From positions 28,567,001-28,631,000 of the forward strand of contig CM056574.1 in assembly GCA_029721435.1 (NCBI GenBank): a stretch of DNA of 64,000 bases, read 5' to 3'. The notes below the pieces were generated by a model, which did no database searches, had not been told where the DNA came from, and saw only the letters and a list, made by a program, of their open reading frames with translations. Both the position numbers and the translations under genes were made by a program. Source of the stretch: Gymnothorax reevesii. Its lineage: Eukaryota > Chordata > Actinopteri > Anguilliformes > Muraenidae. Positions within the stretch are counted from its first letter, which is position 1. Every line of letters begins with the position of its first letter. Below, piece by piece: positions 54,754-64,000 of this stretch.

Positions 54754-55590
54754 AACAAAATACACATGGGATTTGCAATATTACGGGAGGTAATGTGAAT
54801 TATTTTGCAAGTGTAGTCTCTGAAAAGTCCAGTTTATGTCTGCCCATGTTGTCTCAGTCATCTTTGGGTGGCTTGCAAGACATTCAACACTAACCTTCAC
54901 TCCAGAAACTGTCCATTCTCCAATTCTGTGGAGAATGGAAAGGGGGCCAAAGGAAGGGGTTACAGCGCTTATATTCCACCCCTAGAAAACTCACACTTTC
55001 AAAATCATGAAAACATGGCAATTGAACTGTTTGACATGGACTTATACATTAACGCTACAGAGGATTATGTAAGAAATGTCTCTTGCCTTTGGTCTTCTAC
55101 TCTTCTGTCGATCTAAAAAAGTACTTACACCTCCTTCCCGCAATATTAACTTTGGACAGCTGTGCGTTAAGCAGCTCACATCTAAACAAGTTGTCATTTA
55201 AATATACTTTATTGATTCCGGTGAAGTAATTTGCCTGTTGCATGAAACCCATATGTTCTATGGTGGTTTCGCTGCTTTGGCTTTTCACTTCTGTATTTTC
55301 ATTACTGCACACTGTGCTTTCACTGTCCATTCGCTACATGGAAGTTAAGAGCCTATATATTACTTAAGAATCAGATCTAAAACTTTATATAAACCATTTG
55401 CATTACAGCTGAGAATATTTTTTCCCGTTCTGACTCAATATGGACAATCAAACAAAGATCGAATCAGCAACAAACACTCGTACACCCAAGTCCGTTCGCT
55501 TATACGACTTTTGGCTTTTGTGCTCATAATGAATTCTGGTAAAAGAGTGTACTCTCATGAAAATTTATGGTAAAATCACCTTGATCAACT
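54754..55590. other. No recognisable gene
   Basis: Two short frames (54868-55116 plus, 55097-55330 minus) have no motif. Nothing else recognised. Confidence 0.55.
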
Positions 55591-55596
55591 CTTTAG

Positions 55597-56066
55597 TTGT
55601 GTCCCAATTTCCATACTTATGACATTATTTTCACCAAATGCATCATTTTTCAAACAATATGGGGAAAAAAAATCTTCAAATTTATATGGAATGGTAAACC
55701 AGATAAAGTTAAGGGTGTGTACCTTTGCAATGAATATGAATCAAAGTTTTTTAAAAACCCAATCTGGTTTTCCAGGAGATTAGACAGTGTACATCCGATT
55801 TTTTGGACTGTTTCCCTTTCTACAGATTAAATACCCCCAGTTCTCACAATTCAATAAGGAACTGGTCATTAATCTTTCCCCGTTTTGAATGGAAGTCATC
55901 CAACGTTGGCTGCAATTCCAATTCTATGCTCCAGAAAATACAGAAGAAATTTCTCAAAAAATCAAATGGTTCAATTCTAACATACTGATTGGTAAGAAAT
56001 TTTTTTTTGGAAAAATATGTTTGATTCTGGCATTATTTTTATAAATGATATTGTAAATAATGAAGG
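55597..56066 (+). pseudogene. L1-type LINE ORF2 C-terminal fragment
   Basis: The frame FKFIWNGKPDKVKGVYLCNE and, after frameshifts, FQFYAPENTEEISQKIKWF, NSNILIGKKFFFWKNMFDSG and IIFINDIVNNEGK matches the region after the RT in fish L1-like ORF2 proteins. The FIWNGK and WKNM..SGI..I.D words are the clearest. RT, endonuclease and 3' end are missing. At least three frame changes are needed. Confidence 0.68.
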
Positions 56067-56559
56067 TAAGTGAAAGGCTTACCTTTCCTTACCTTTGGCA
56101 ATATAAGACGAAAACTTCCTTAACCTTTGAGCAGAGCAGACCTCTGCATCCCCTCTGGGCTCTGTTTTCAGCCTGCAAAGTATCTTCCCCGTGACAGAAG
56201 AATTTGACCAATCGCAGAACAGCTGAGTGAGCGAGCCCTGTGATTGGCTGTTCTGCTGAAGCAGATGCATGTACATGTCTCTTCGGTTGAAACTCAGTGT
56301 TTCCCAAACTGTGTGCTAGTGCCATGAGAAAACCCACTTACTGTTTTTTCTGATAGCCGAATAATATAAAAACAATGTCATTATCAATTCATTCAATTCC
56401 ATTTATTAAAATGCCTATTTAAAATTCCTCAATATTTCTGCATCATGTATTTTACTGTACAATTCCTTCTCCTGATTGGCCAATCACACATTGTCAAATG
56501 CGAAAAAACCCTGGTAAAACTCAGCTAAAACAGCAGTATTGGCTAGTTGAAACGAATAG
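56067..56559. other. No recognisable gene
   Basis: A short hairpin (AAGGTAAG with CTTACCTT) lies near 56063-56095. Nothing else is recognisable. Confidence 0.55.
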
Positions 56560-56564
56560 CGAAA

Positions 56565-57150
56565 ATGGATAAATTCCTGACCAAAACCTCAAAAAGGCTG
56601 TCCAACTATGACCCTGAACAACCTCACTCTTGCTGCGCTGGCCAGAAAAAGAAAATCAAAGTGGTGAGCAGACTTTACAGTGAGGAATATCTGACTTTTG
56701 GGTTTACATTCACCGGAGATCCCACTACCCCAATACCAGAGTGTCTTGCTTGACGCGAAAAGCTGGCGAACGCTATGGTACCAAAAAAATTAAACAGACA
56801 CCTTTCAACCAAACACCCTTCTCTCGCCAAAAAAAAAAAAGTGAATATTTAATGCGGTTGAGAAGCCAGACAAGCAAACAAGCTAATTTCATGATGAAAA
56901 TCGCTAGTTTCAGAAAAAGCATTAGAAGCTAGCTGTCTGGCCGCAGAACTAGTAGCAAAATTAAAGACGTCTCTCACACTTGCCGAATGTCTTATCCTGC
57001 CAGCATGCAAAGCTATCGTAGGGACCATGTTGTGTCAAAATGCTGGCAATGAAATATTGAAGGTTCCTCTCTCAAACAATTCAATTGGCAGATGAATTGC
57101 AGAAATGTCAGCAGATATAGAGGACGTTGTAATGGATAAAATAAAAGGGA
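56565..57150 (+). pseudogene. hAT transposase N-terminal fragment (ZBED-like group)
   Basis: From the ATG at 56565 the frame reads MDKFLTKTSKRLSNYDPEQP, KKKIKVVSRLYSEEYLTFGF, TFTGDPTTPIPECL, the start typical of one fish hAT group with a BED-type finger. It is shifted at ~56750 and shows pieces of the next part (VRLRSQTSKQANFM, LPACKAIVGTM, VPLSNN, SADIEDVVMDKIK) in several frames up to about 57150. A deletion or frameshift removes the BED finger cysteines. An A-run (57165-57179) follows. The catalytic domain and termini are absent. The C-terminal fragment at 32888 belongs to a different group. Confidence 0.7.
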
Positions 57151-57499
57151 TTGGGAGGGATTTAAAAAAAAAAAAAAACTGGCTCCTCAGAGCCTGAACT
57201 CGGGCCGGGTCTAGGCCTGGAATAATCACGAAACCGCGCGCACACAAGAGCAGGACAATCGCGACCCCGAAAAAAAAGAAGAAAAGAGCCAAAACTTAGA
57301 GGCTCTCCCATTGCTTTTCATAAACATGTTTTATGATCAATTTATTTCAAAGAAATACTCAGCGATCTTCAATCCGATCTTAGATTAGACTCACAAACGG
57401 ACATGGACATAGTACTGAAAGTACAGCGAGCAGTTGCAAAAGTACATACAATAGCGAAAAGGCAAAGTCGTGAAATAACTGGTTAGCACCCATCCTGAT
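57151..57499. other. No recognisable gene
   Basis: Contains an A-run (57165-57179) and a GC-richer patch (57180-57290), neither identified. Confidence 0.5.
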
Positions 57500-57747
57500 T
57501 ACTCAGTAGCAGTGATCAACCACAGTGAGGGGGACAAACTCCACTTCTCAAACCATATAAATGTTCAGGGACCCTAGTAGGAATGTTCATATAGTGCATG
57601 TTTTTTCAGGTTGGGAGGAAACTGACAACTATGCAAACACAATGAGAACTTCAGCACAGAATGGTTCTTGCCGACCAAATTCAAACGCAGAACCTCCTTG
57701 ATTTAAGGAGAGCTGTGCTAACCACTACACCACCCTGCAGCTTGAGA
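57500..57747 (-). mobile_element. tRNA-derived repeat of fish (SINE-like)
   Basis: On the minus strand GGGTGGTGTAGTGGTTAGCA (A box) is followed by AAGGAGGTTCTGCGTTTGAA (B-box region), then by TTTCCTCCCAACCTG and ACATGC words that are fixed parts of a very common fish repeat. The tail is not clear and may reach below 57500. Confidence 0.65.
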
Positions 57748-58788
57748 TATACAGAAATATTGCTGATAACATTATTATTCTCATTTATACATTCTGGTCA
57801 TGCTATGTATAGTATACTGCAGTTTTCTAATGTGGTAAACCTGCATCATTTTGCAATCACTCTTGCATTTATCCTGATGTCCAGCGCACTAACATTGCTT
57901 AATTAGTAATGGAGATAAGCACTATTACGAAGCAAGTCAAGGCTCATAGTTAACTGATCGATGCTTTCATTTATAAAGCATACAGTCAAGCCACCCAGAG
58001 TAAACAGCCTGACATTTATCAAACCATTAACACCCAGATGAGACTAACAGATTGGTTATGTAGCTTAATTTATAAAGCACAAATAATAAATATTTCTTTT
58101 CAGCTGCTATTTACAGTAGTTGAATGTGTTTTTGAGAGTGAATCTTTTACTGCCGGTTAGATTTTACAGAGTATTCTGCAGTAAGGTATGAATGGCTGAG
58201 AAACTGCCTGATTGATGGGAAGGGTGCTATTAGAAGCGAAAAATAGTGGGAATCAATCACAGACTGAAGACAGTCCCTTAAAGTGCCCCTTTTGATCAGA
58301 GCTTCATTTCTGATAACGCCTTGCACCAAGGTCACATCAAACAGCAGATGACTGGTGATGTATGGAAGGCCATGCAAACACTGTACACTGAGAGCTGAGG
58401 ATGCCTCACTACCCAGCGCCATGCACACGCATGCACACACAAATATACTTGGTACACTCTCTAAATCTCGCTTATATACTTGCAATCACACTGATAAATT
58501 TCCATGCGCGCAACACGTCTTGCACACTCAGGCATGTGTTTTAGGCACCATAAAGGACATAATTCAATCTTGGACACTATCCTGTACTTATACATGCAAA
58601 GCAGTGAAACCACATTCACCATAAAATCTCGCAAAACACGGCTTAAAAACTACCTCCCATGCAACTTGAAATCTCACACGAACTATACTGACATCATGCT
58701 CACATACAGTGAAACACTGACTGAAATACTAAAACCATCCACAAAAACTACTGAAACCTTGCATATATACAAGTAAAACCAAGTACAC
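57748..58788. other. No recognisable gene
   Basis: Short ORFs on both strands at 58147-58776, none with a motif. AT-rich. Confidence 0.55.
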
Positions 58789-58796
58789 ATACTATT

Positions 58797-60305
58797 CAGG
58801 CGTGCACATTAAGCAAAAAAGCACTGGCCCCCAGGACTAGTGGCCTATATAATTTACTAGACCTGACCAATTTTTAATAGTCCTGAAATATTGCAACTTT
58901 TTTCACTTCTATACACTGACACTGCAAGAAACGAAAAGAGGCCCACTTAATATAATTATCTTTTATTACGTAATGCTAAAATAAAGTCATTTGATATGAT
59001 ATCAGATTCAACAACATCATAAGCTATAAATGAGGGAGTCATTTAATCCCTCAAAGCTCCTAGGTTTTAGTGATTTTTTAGTGCTCTAAGTGTACTATGA
59101 ATTCAGTAAAATAATAAAAAACAGAATTATTATCCAATGTATATTCAAGCCAACAAAAACATGTAATCTTTCATTTCAAAGTCAAGTTAAAATTAGTCAC
59201 TAGCTCCAAGCTTGTAAAGAATTTAATCTGCCACTATTGCACTCATATAAAAGTCAAATAACATTCATTGAATATAGCCAATATATCAATAAAAGCACTG
59301 ACTTCATAGTCAACTCCAAAATCATATCACAAAGTCACATGCTCATGGGATTTTATGAATTTAGACTACCCTGAATGTACTGTGTAATCGTAAAAATGAA
59401 AAATAAGAACATAATCACTGAAGATGCACACCACGAATAAATCTTTTTTCTTTATCCAATCTGTAGAAACCATCTATGAGTTCTGTGAGTATTTTCAACT
59501 TCCAATTATTGACTAAAAACACAATCCTGATGGAACTCCTGGAAATATGCATGGCATATTATGCATTACAAATTAACCTACTGAATAAGCCAAACGACAA
59601 CGGAAAACAGTGTCACTAACTAGCCACACTCGGCTATATTCGGTGTCCAGTGACGCTCATTTACATGAAAAAACAAAAGTGAAACTACGAGGAAGGGCTA
59701 CTCGTCGAGGTCCTGAAGCATCTCTAATAGTTCGTGGCATCGTTCGCTAATATTGCTAAAGGTCATGGATTAGCTGGGCAGCAGATGAAATAACCATGAT
59801 TTAGCTTTGGAGCGAGACGCTCAGTTGCGTTAGCACTGATAACCCGTGCCTTTTTTTTTTAAATTTTGAAGATAAAAAAGATAAAAAAGCGGAATTCCGC
59901 GAATTAGCGGAAAAGTCACATCCTTGATAGGAACGAAATCAAAATTCTTTTTCAATTTCACAAGAACTAATTGCTCGTGCCATGCACTTATAGAGGGTGG
60001 ACGGGTGAATTAAAAAAGTGGGCTGTGTTTTAGCCATGACGGCCCGGAGAGCCGTGATCCAAGCAGGTAGCACTGTAGACGCTACAATACATGCGAGTCA
60101 ATGAGAATTCCAGGAACAAAAATTCCTGGGCCCATTGACCCGCATGCATTGTAGCGTCTACAGTGCTACTTGAGCGCTTGGCTCACGGCCGTCACGGCTA
60201 GCTGTGTCTGTGACTGTCAAAATCAAATCGCCAGCCGGGCCGATCATATCGCCCTTACATAATCCAATTCGCCTCGGGCTAGCGGGCGAGCGTTAATGTG
60301 CACCT
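58797..60305. mobile_element. Non-autonomous hAT element, 1509 bp, with 8 bp target duplication
   Basis: The left end CAGGCGTGCACATTAAGC and the right end GCGTTAATGTGCACCT are inverse. ATACTATT (58789-58796) and ATGCTATT (60306-60313) flank it, an 8 bp target duplication with one mismatch, the length made by hAT transposases. There is no transposase gene inside. A 171 nt hairpin lies at 60031-60201. Confidence 0.78.
60031..60201. repeat. Long hairpin inside the hAT element
   Basis: Arms 60067-60103 and 60133-60169 pair over 37 bp with two mismatches (GTAGCACTGTAGACGCTACA and on). An inner stem CCAGGAA/TTCCTGG closes a 6 nt loop (60117-60122). Outer arms AGCCATGACGGCC / GGCCGTCACGGCT extend the fold to 60031-60201. 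Confidence 0.9.
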
Positions 60306-60313
60306 ATGCTATT

Positions 60314-60664
60314 GTACATGCAGATGTACTATTGCTTTATGATGTGTGAGCAACTTTCACCTATTTATACTGAGTCAAAACAGAAATTTCACACTCATAA
60401 ATTTGCAAATATTTTCTTGAAACTTTCATTTAAAGAGTTTTTATTATCACTAGGGGTAAATGCGTTGTCAAAGACATCATGACACACATCAACTCCGACG
60501 TGCACAGGTACGTAGCACGTGTGAGCGTACTTTAAGCTGAAACCATGTTCTCTCGTGTTCCTAGTCACGTGACCATATGAGAGATGTGCAACTGAGCTCA
60601 CATTAGCACCTTAGAGTGACATCTCGGAAAAACAAGTTTTTTACAGTTTATTCGTTGATTTTCA
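60314..60664. other. No recognisable gene
   Basis: Lead-in to the Tc1-like gene; its left terminal repeat is not recognisable. Confidence 0.5.
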
Positions 60665-60925
60665 ATGCCATGGCTGTCAAACATTCAGCGTGAACGTGCC
60701 ATCGGCAAGCTGGATACAGAAACGTCCGTCACTGACGTTGCAAGGGTTATGGGATGCAGTCGACGGACTATCCATGATCTTCGGACACGTCTCCCACAAA
60801 CTGGCACCACAGCTGACCAGCCTTGTTCTGGTAGCCCACGTGTGATGTCAAAAGCAGAAGACCGACAAATTGTCTTACGTCATTTGCATAATCGATTTGT
60901 CACTGAAACGTCCAAAAGGAATTAA
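60665..60925 (+). pseudogene. Tc1-like transposase N-terminal fragment (86 residues)
   Basis: MPWLSNIQRERAIGKLDTET, SVTDVARVMGCSRRTIHDLR and TRLPQTGTTADQPCSGSPRV form the first helix-turn-helix domain and the GRPR-like hook (here GSPR) of a Tc1 transposase; MSKAEDRQIVLRHLHNRF starts the second DNA-binding domain. The frame ends after TETSKRN by a deletion. Nothing of the DDE domain is visible downstream. A full protein of this group would have about 340 residues, so only a quarter remains. Confidence 0.85.
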
Positions 60926-63900
60926 TTGTTAAGAGGTTGTGTGACTTATGTTGTAACTTACTATTTTTACTCTTGGACATTTCTGTAGCATTTCCGATGG
61001 AACTGGTTACATTATGGACACTATTTTTTGAGACACGCCATCTTTAATGAGTACAGAATTAAATGAAAATCATTATCTAAAACCTCATTTCTTGCATGTT
61101 CAACTTATTGACCTCCAAGCGAGTGTGAAGTTATTTTGGCTGAGTATGTGAGATACATTCCAGTTGTATGTTTACAAGCGTTTGGTTTGCATGTGAGATG
61201 GAAGAAAGATATTCTCTCCTTGCAGCAAGTGACTCATTGGAGTCTCAGACCTATTTAATGCCTTTACCTAAGAAAAGACAGTTTTCCAAGGAAAGCAGCT
61301 GACATCTGCTTAGAATACTTATTACATTAAGGAGCTCTTTACCAACCACAACAGCGTTAGCTGTCAGCTTCACGAATGTTCAATATGCAGTCAGATGACT
61401 TAATACGTGTGTTTTTCAAGGTTAAGTTTGAGGATGGGCCCAGATCAAGGGCAGAGGAAGTAGGTAGGGTAGGAAGAGCAGAGGGTATGATCCCATTGCA
61501 TGGCAGTCTCTAGTGATTAAATCAAAATTGATAAAGGGGTATATATGCGCATGATTTCAGTTGGAGTATGTGTGCATGGCGTTAGAATACATGCTTGGCA
61601 CTAAGTCAGACTATTCCAGCAAGAGCGCACTTTTTTTTTGTTTTTAATTTACTGCTAAATGTAGCTTTGTCCCCATGTGTGCCTGCAAGTAATTCCATCA
61701 GTGAGAGCACTGCATCCAGTCTCATTCAAATTCTAATGGTTTCACTGGCAGTGGAAGAATATTGAAATAAGAAAGAAATAAATTATGACTGTAGAATGAT
61801 GATAGATATCCTCTTCTCCGGGACTAAAGGCACCCTTTGGTATTTTCCAATACCAAACTCTGTCCCCACTCCTCCCTATGGGCCAGTGGTCACATGAAGA
61901 ATGTAATCTGTGTTGAATGGTGTTCAGCTCTCAAGGCAGTCTTCAATCAATGTTTGTCGTCAACATTATATTGCAAATAAAATGTGCTTTACTGATTGAA
62001 ACAGAGCCTGGTGAATTGCAAACAAAGGAAATCACACAAAGAGGGCCTTGAGCTTCAGTTCAATAAGAGGTCCATGATGGGATCGGTGGGTGGAGCCTGC
62101 ATAACTCTAAGGACACAGTGAGACACATTTAGGGAGTGGGGCAGGGATGCTGGAGGTGTTGGGGAATGAAAACTGTCATTAAGAAGTCTAACTGAGATGC
62201 TTGACACTTGTGGTGTCTTAATTCTTAAAGTGGCACACCTTTACACAAAGTTGGGGGGGGAAATCTGCCACGATCCAGTGCTAACCCATGTTCTGAATCA
62301 AATACACCCCAGGTGTTTTGAAGCCATTGATTTTCCAGCCCCTGAGCCGGACCATGAGAGTATTTGGCACGCTTCAGCAAATTTTATAGCGATTGACACA
62401 ATTTATAGTGAGAAACAAGTGGGGGTGCTTAATGTTACTTAAAAAATTACCAGACAATGCTTGCCACACCTATCCTCCCAGTTCTGCATCATGACATTTG
62501 CTTTGTTAAAATAAATCCCTCTCCCCAGGTTTTACTTAGGATGGTCAAATTAAAGTACCCTTATTCTTTTTAAAAAAAATGTCATTTCTGGATTGGAGAA
62601 TAACAGTAACAATCTACAACATAGGAGCAAATTTTTCCCAGCTGAAAAAAAAAAAAAAAGTTTCCTTGATTACTCTAACATCATACACTTTCAGAATTTC
62701 TATATATTTGTCTATTATTACAAAGTAATACCAAAAGGGACAAAATACTCTCAGGATTCCAAGGATTAAAAGTTAGAATAGGAACAAACTTTGATGGGGT
62801 GCAGATGAAGGCGTTGATACCAATCTTTCAATCTCTGTCTTTTTGTCTCTCTTTTGCCATCTCACTCCCTTACTTATGGTGAAAAGCGTTAGCATGCCGG
62901 CTAGCTTATTCATCCCATTGACTTGATAAGATCACCAGCTCGAAGCTAATGCTTTTTTTACTTTTCCAAATAATAGGATCTCACATTAATGAAACTCAAG
63001 CAATAATTTTTGTTTATTCCTTGCCAAATGCTTGGCATAAATGAAAATGATGACTCATTTCATAAATTTGATAATTCAGGCTCACCATTAGAGATTCTCC
63101 ATGTATCGTTCTATGCCAGCCCGTTCCAAACCTTATTGGCATTTTATCACTCTTTACCAGCCTTCTGCATTATGAATTGGAGCTGTAACACCCTGTACCA
63201 GCCAGCCTCGTCTCAGTCTCACTCAGATAGTGACAATGCACTACCTCCGTTGCGATCTGAATTATGTCCAAAACCACCCTATACTAGCCCACTTGACTCT
63301 CTTCAGAATGAAACAGAATGTAACGCAGCCTCATCCACTCAGAATCTGTGTTCAGAGTAGATCAGAGTATAGCAGTTGATGTTTTCCAGGAAATAAAATT
63401 AATAAAATGAAATGATTGACATTTATCATAACTGCGGATGACTGATGTTACTCTATAGGACTGGTGTAACTTTGTGGAACAAGTGTGACTCTGGAATGAC
63501 AGATACAATTCTAGTGGACCGGTTTCACTTTGGATTACTGGTGTGAATCTGAATTTGTAGAACTAGCGTAACTTTGTTGGTTTGGTCTAACTCAGGAAGA
63601 CAGGTGAGAATGGGACGGGATAACTTTTTCAGACAGGAGTAAATTCTGCATTCAGCCAGAGCTCACACTGTCAGACGGAACTTGAGCGATAAAACAGTTC
63701 CCTGAGGATAACAGACATGCACAGTGAATGTGTTGTGAGATGTTAATGGTGTTATAAATGAGGGATAAAATGCTTAGGTTCAGGATATTCTTTCATTGTC
63801 ATTGTTAGTTTTTTTTTTTTTTCATATACAGGGTATAATCAGCCCACTGAAGATCATGTGCCAATTCAGGTGACGCTTCAGGAATGGGATTATGTGCGAC

Positions 63901-64000
63901 CTACTTCTGTTCTCTGAACAAAAACATATTCCGGTTATCGAAACAAAAACAAACTTAGCTGACTGAACACAAATTAATTATTATTCGTGCACATCATCCA
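60926..64000. other. No recognisable gene
   Basis: ORFs of 81 residues (62197-62442) and 116 residues (63010-63360) are open on the plus strand but have no motif, signal or membrane segment that I can name. The AT content is as in other intergenic parts. A weak minisatellite lies at 63435-63605. Confidence 0.5.
63435..63605. repeat. Degenerate ~30 bp minisatellite
   Basis: Words such as ACTGGTGTAACTTTGTGGAA, ACAAGTGTGACTCTGGAATG, TACTGGTGTGAATCTG and ACTAGCGTAACTTTG follow each other at about 25-35 bp spacing. Very diverged. Confidence 0.4.

Noticed and set aside
63010..63360. 116-residue plus-strand ORF as possible gene
   Set aside because: No domain, no splice signals or homologous copy that I can identify. 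Length is within chance for 64 kb, so it was not called.

Overview
This window looks like non-coding, transposon-rich DNA from a teleost fish nucleus. It is AT-rich, almost every ORF is short, and the repeats are typical of fish: a Gmr1-like Ty3/gypsy retrotransposon, a Rex3/RTE-type LINE with (GATG)n tail, Tc1/mariner and hAT DNA transposons, tRNA-derived SINEs and several solo LTRs. I recognise no host protein-coding gene, rRNA, functional tRNA, CRISPR array or bacterial operon. All sizeable coding stretches are broken transposon genes.

Layout. 1-2944: 3' part of a plus-strand Gmr1-like element (protease end, integrase, then RNase H with the RT deleted) and its 3' LTR. 2960-3853: an element with inverted GC-rich ends that carries five ~140 bp units full of AGGTCA half-sites. 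4.0-7.3 kb: hAT scraps, then unremarkable DNA and a tRNA-like repeat head. 8307-9855: a 1.55 kb LTR-like repeat with five degenerate ~62 bp internal units. 9863-14554: two Tc1-type MITEs, a hAT remnant and a 341 bp solo LTR with a perfect 5 bp target duplication. 17314-17803: full-length SINE with 14 bp target duplication. 23417-26709: full-length Rex3/RTE LINE (12 bp target duplication). 27339-27812: solo LTR of the Gmr1-like family. 32478-32629: 152 bp 5'-truncated Rex3 copy (12 bp duplication). 32888-33592: hAT C-terminal fragment. 35740-36898: 1159 bp solo LTR (perfect 5 bp duplication). 40548-42097: almost complete DD34E Tc1/mariner element. 42594-44640: second LINE. 44641-50252: minus-strand Gmr1-like copy with gag, protease, integrase, RT and RNase H in that order. 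51120-52574: second copy of the 1.5 kb LTR-like repeat, inverted, inserted in the terminus of a TIR element (to 54753) that contains eight copies of the motif TCATTGGTGTTAC. 55.6-57.2 kb: L1 and hAT coding fragments. 58797-60305: non-autonomous hAT with 8 bp target duplication and an internal 171 nt hairpin. 60665-60925: Tc1-like transposase fragment. The rest is featureless at this level.

The most informative items are the Gmr1-like copies (Ty3/gypsy-type domains in a copia-like order, integrase before RT, with a SCAN-like Gag), the element with the dispersed TCATTGGTGTTAC motif, the half-site array at 3 kb, and a family of hairpin-headed GTCC-repeat elements seen at four sites. None of the mobile elements looks fully intact. 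Element boundaries rest on terminal TG/CA, inverted repeats and target duplications read by eye; family names rest on recognition of motifs, not on a database search.
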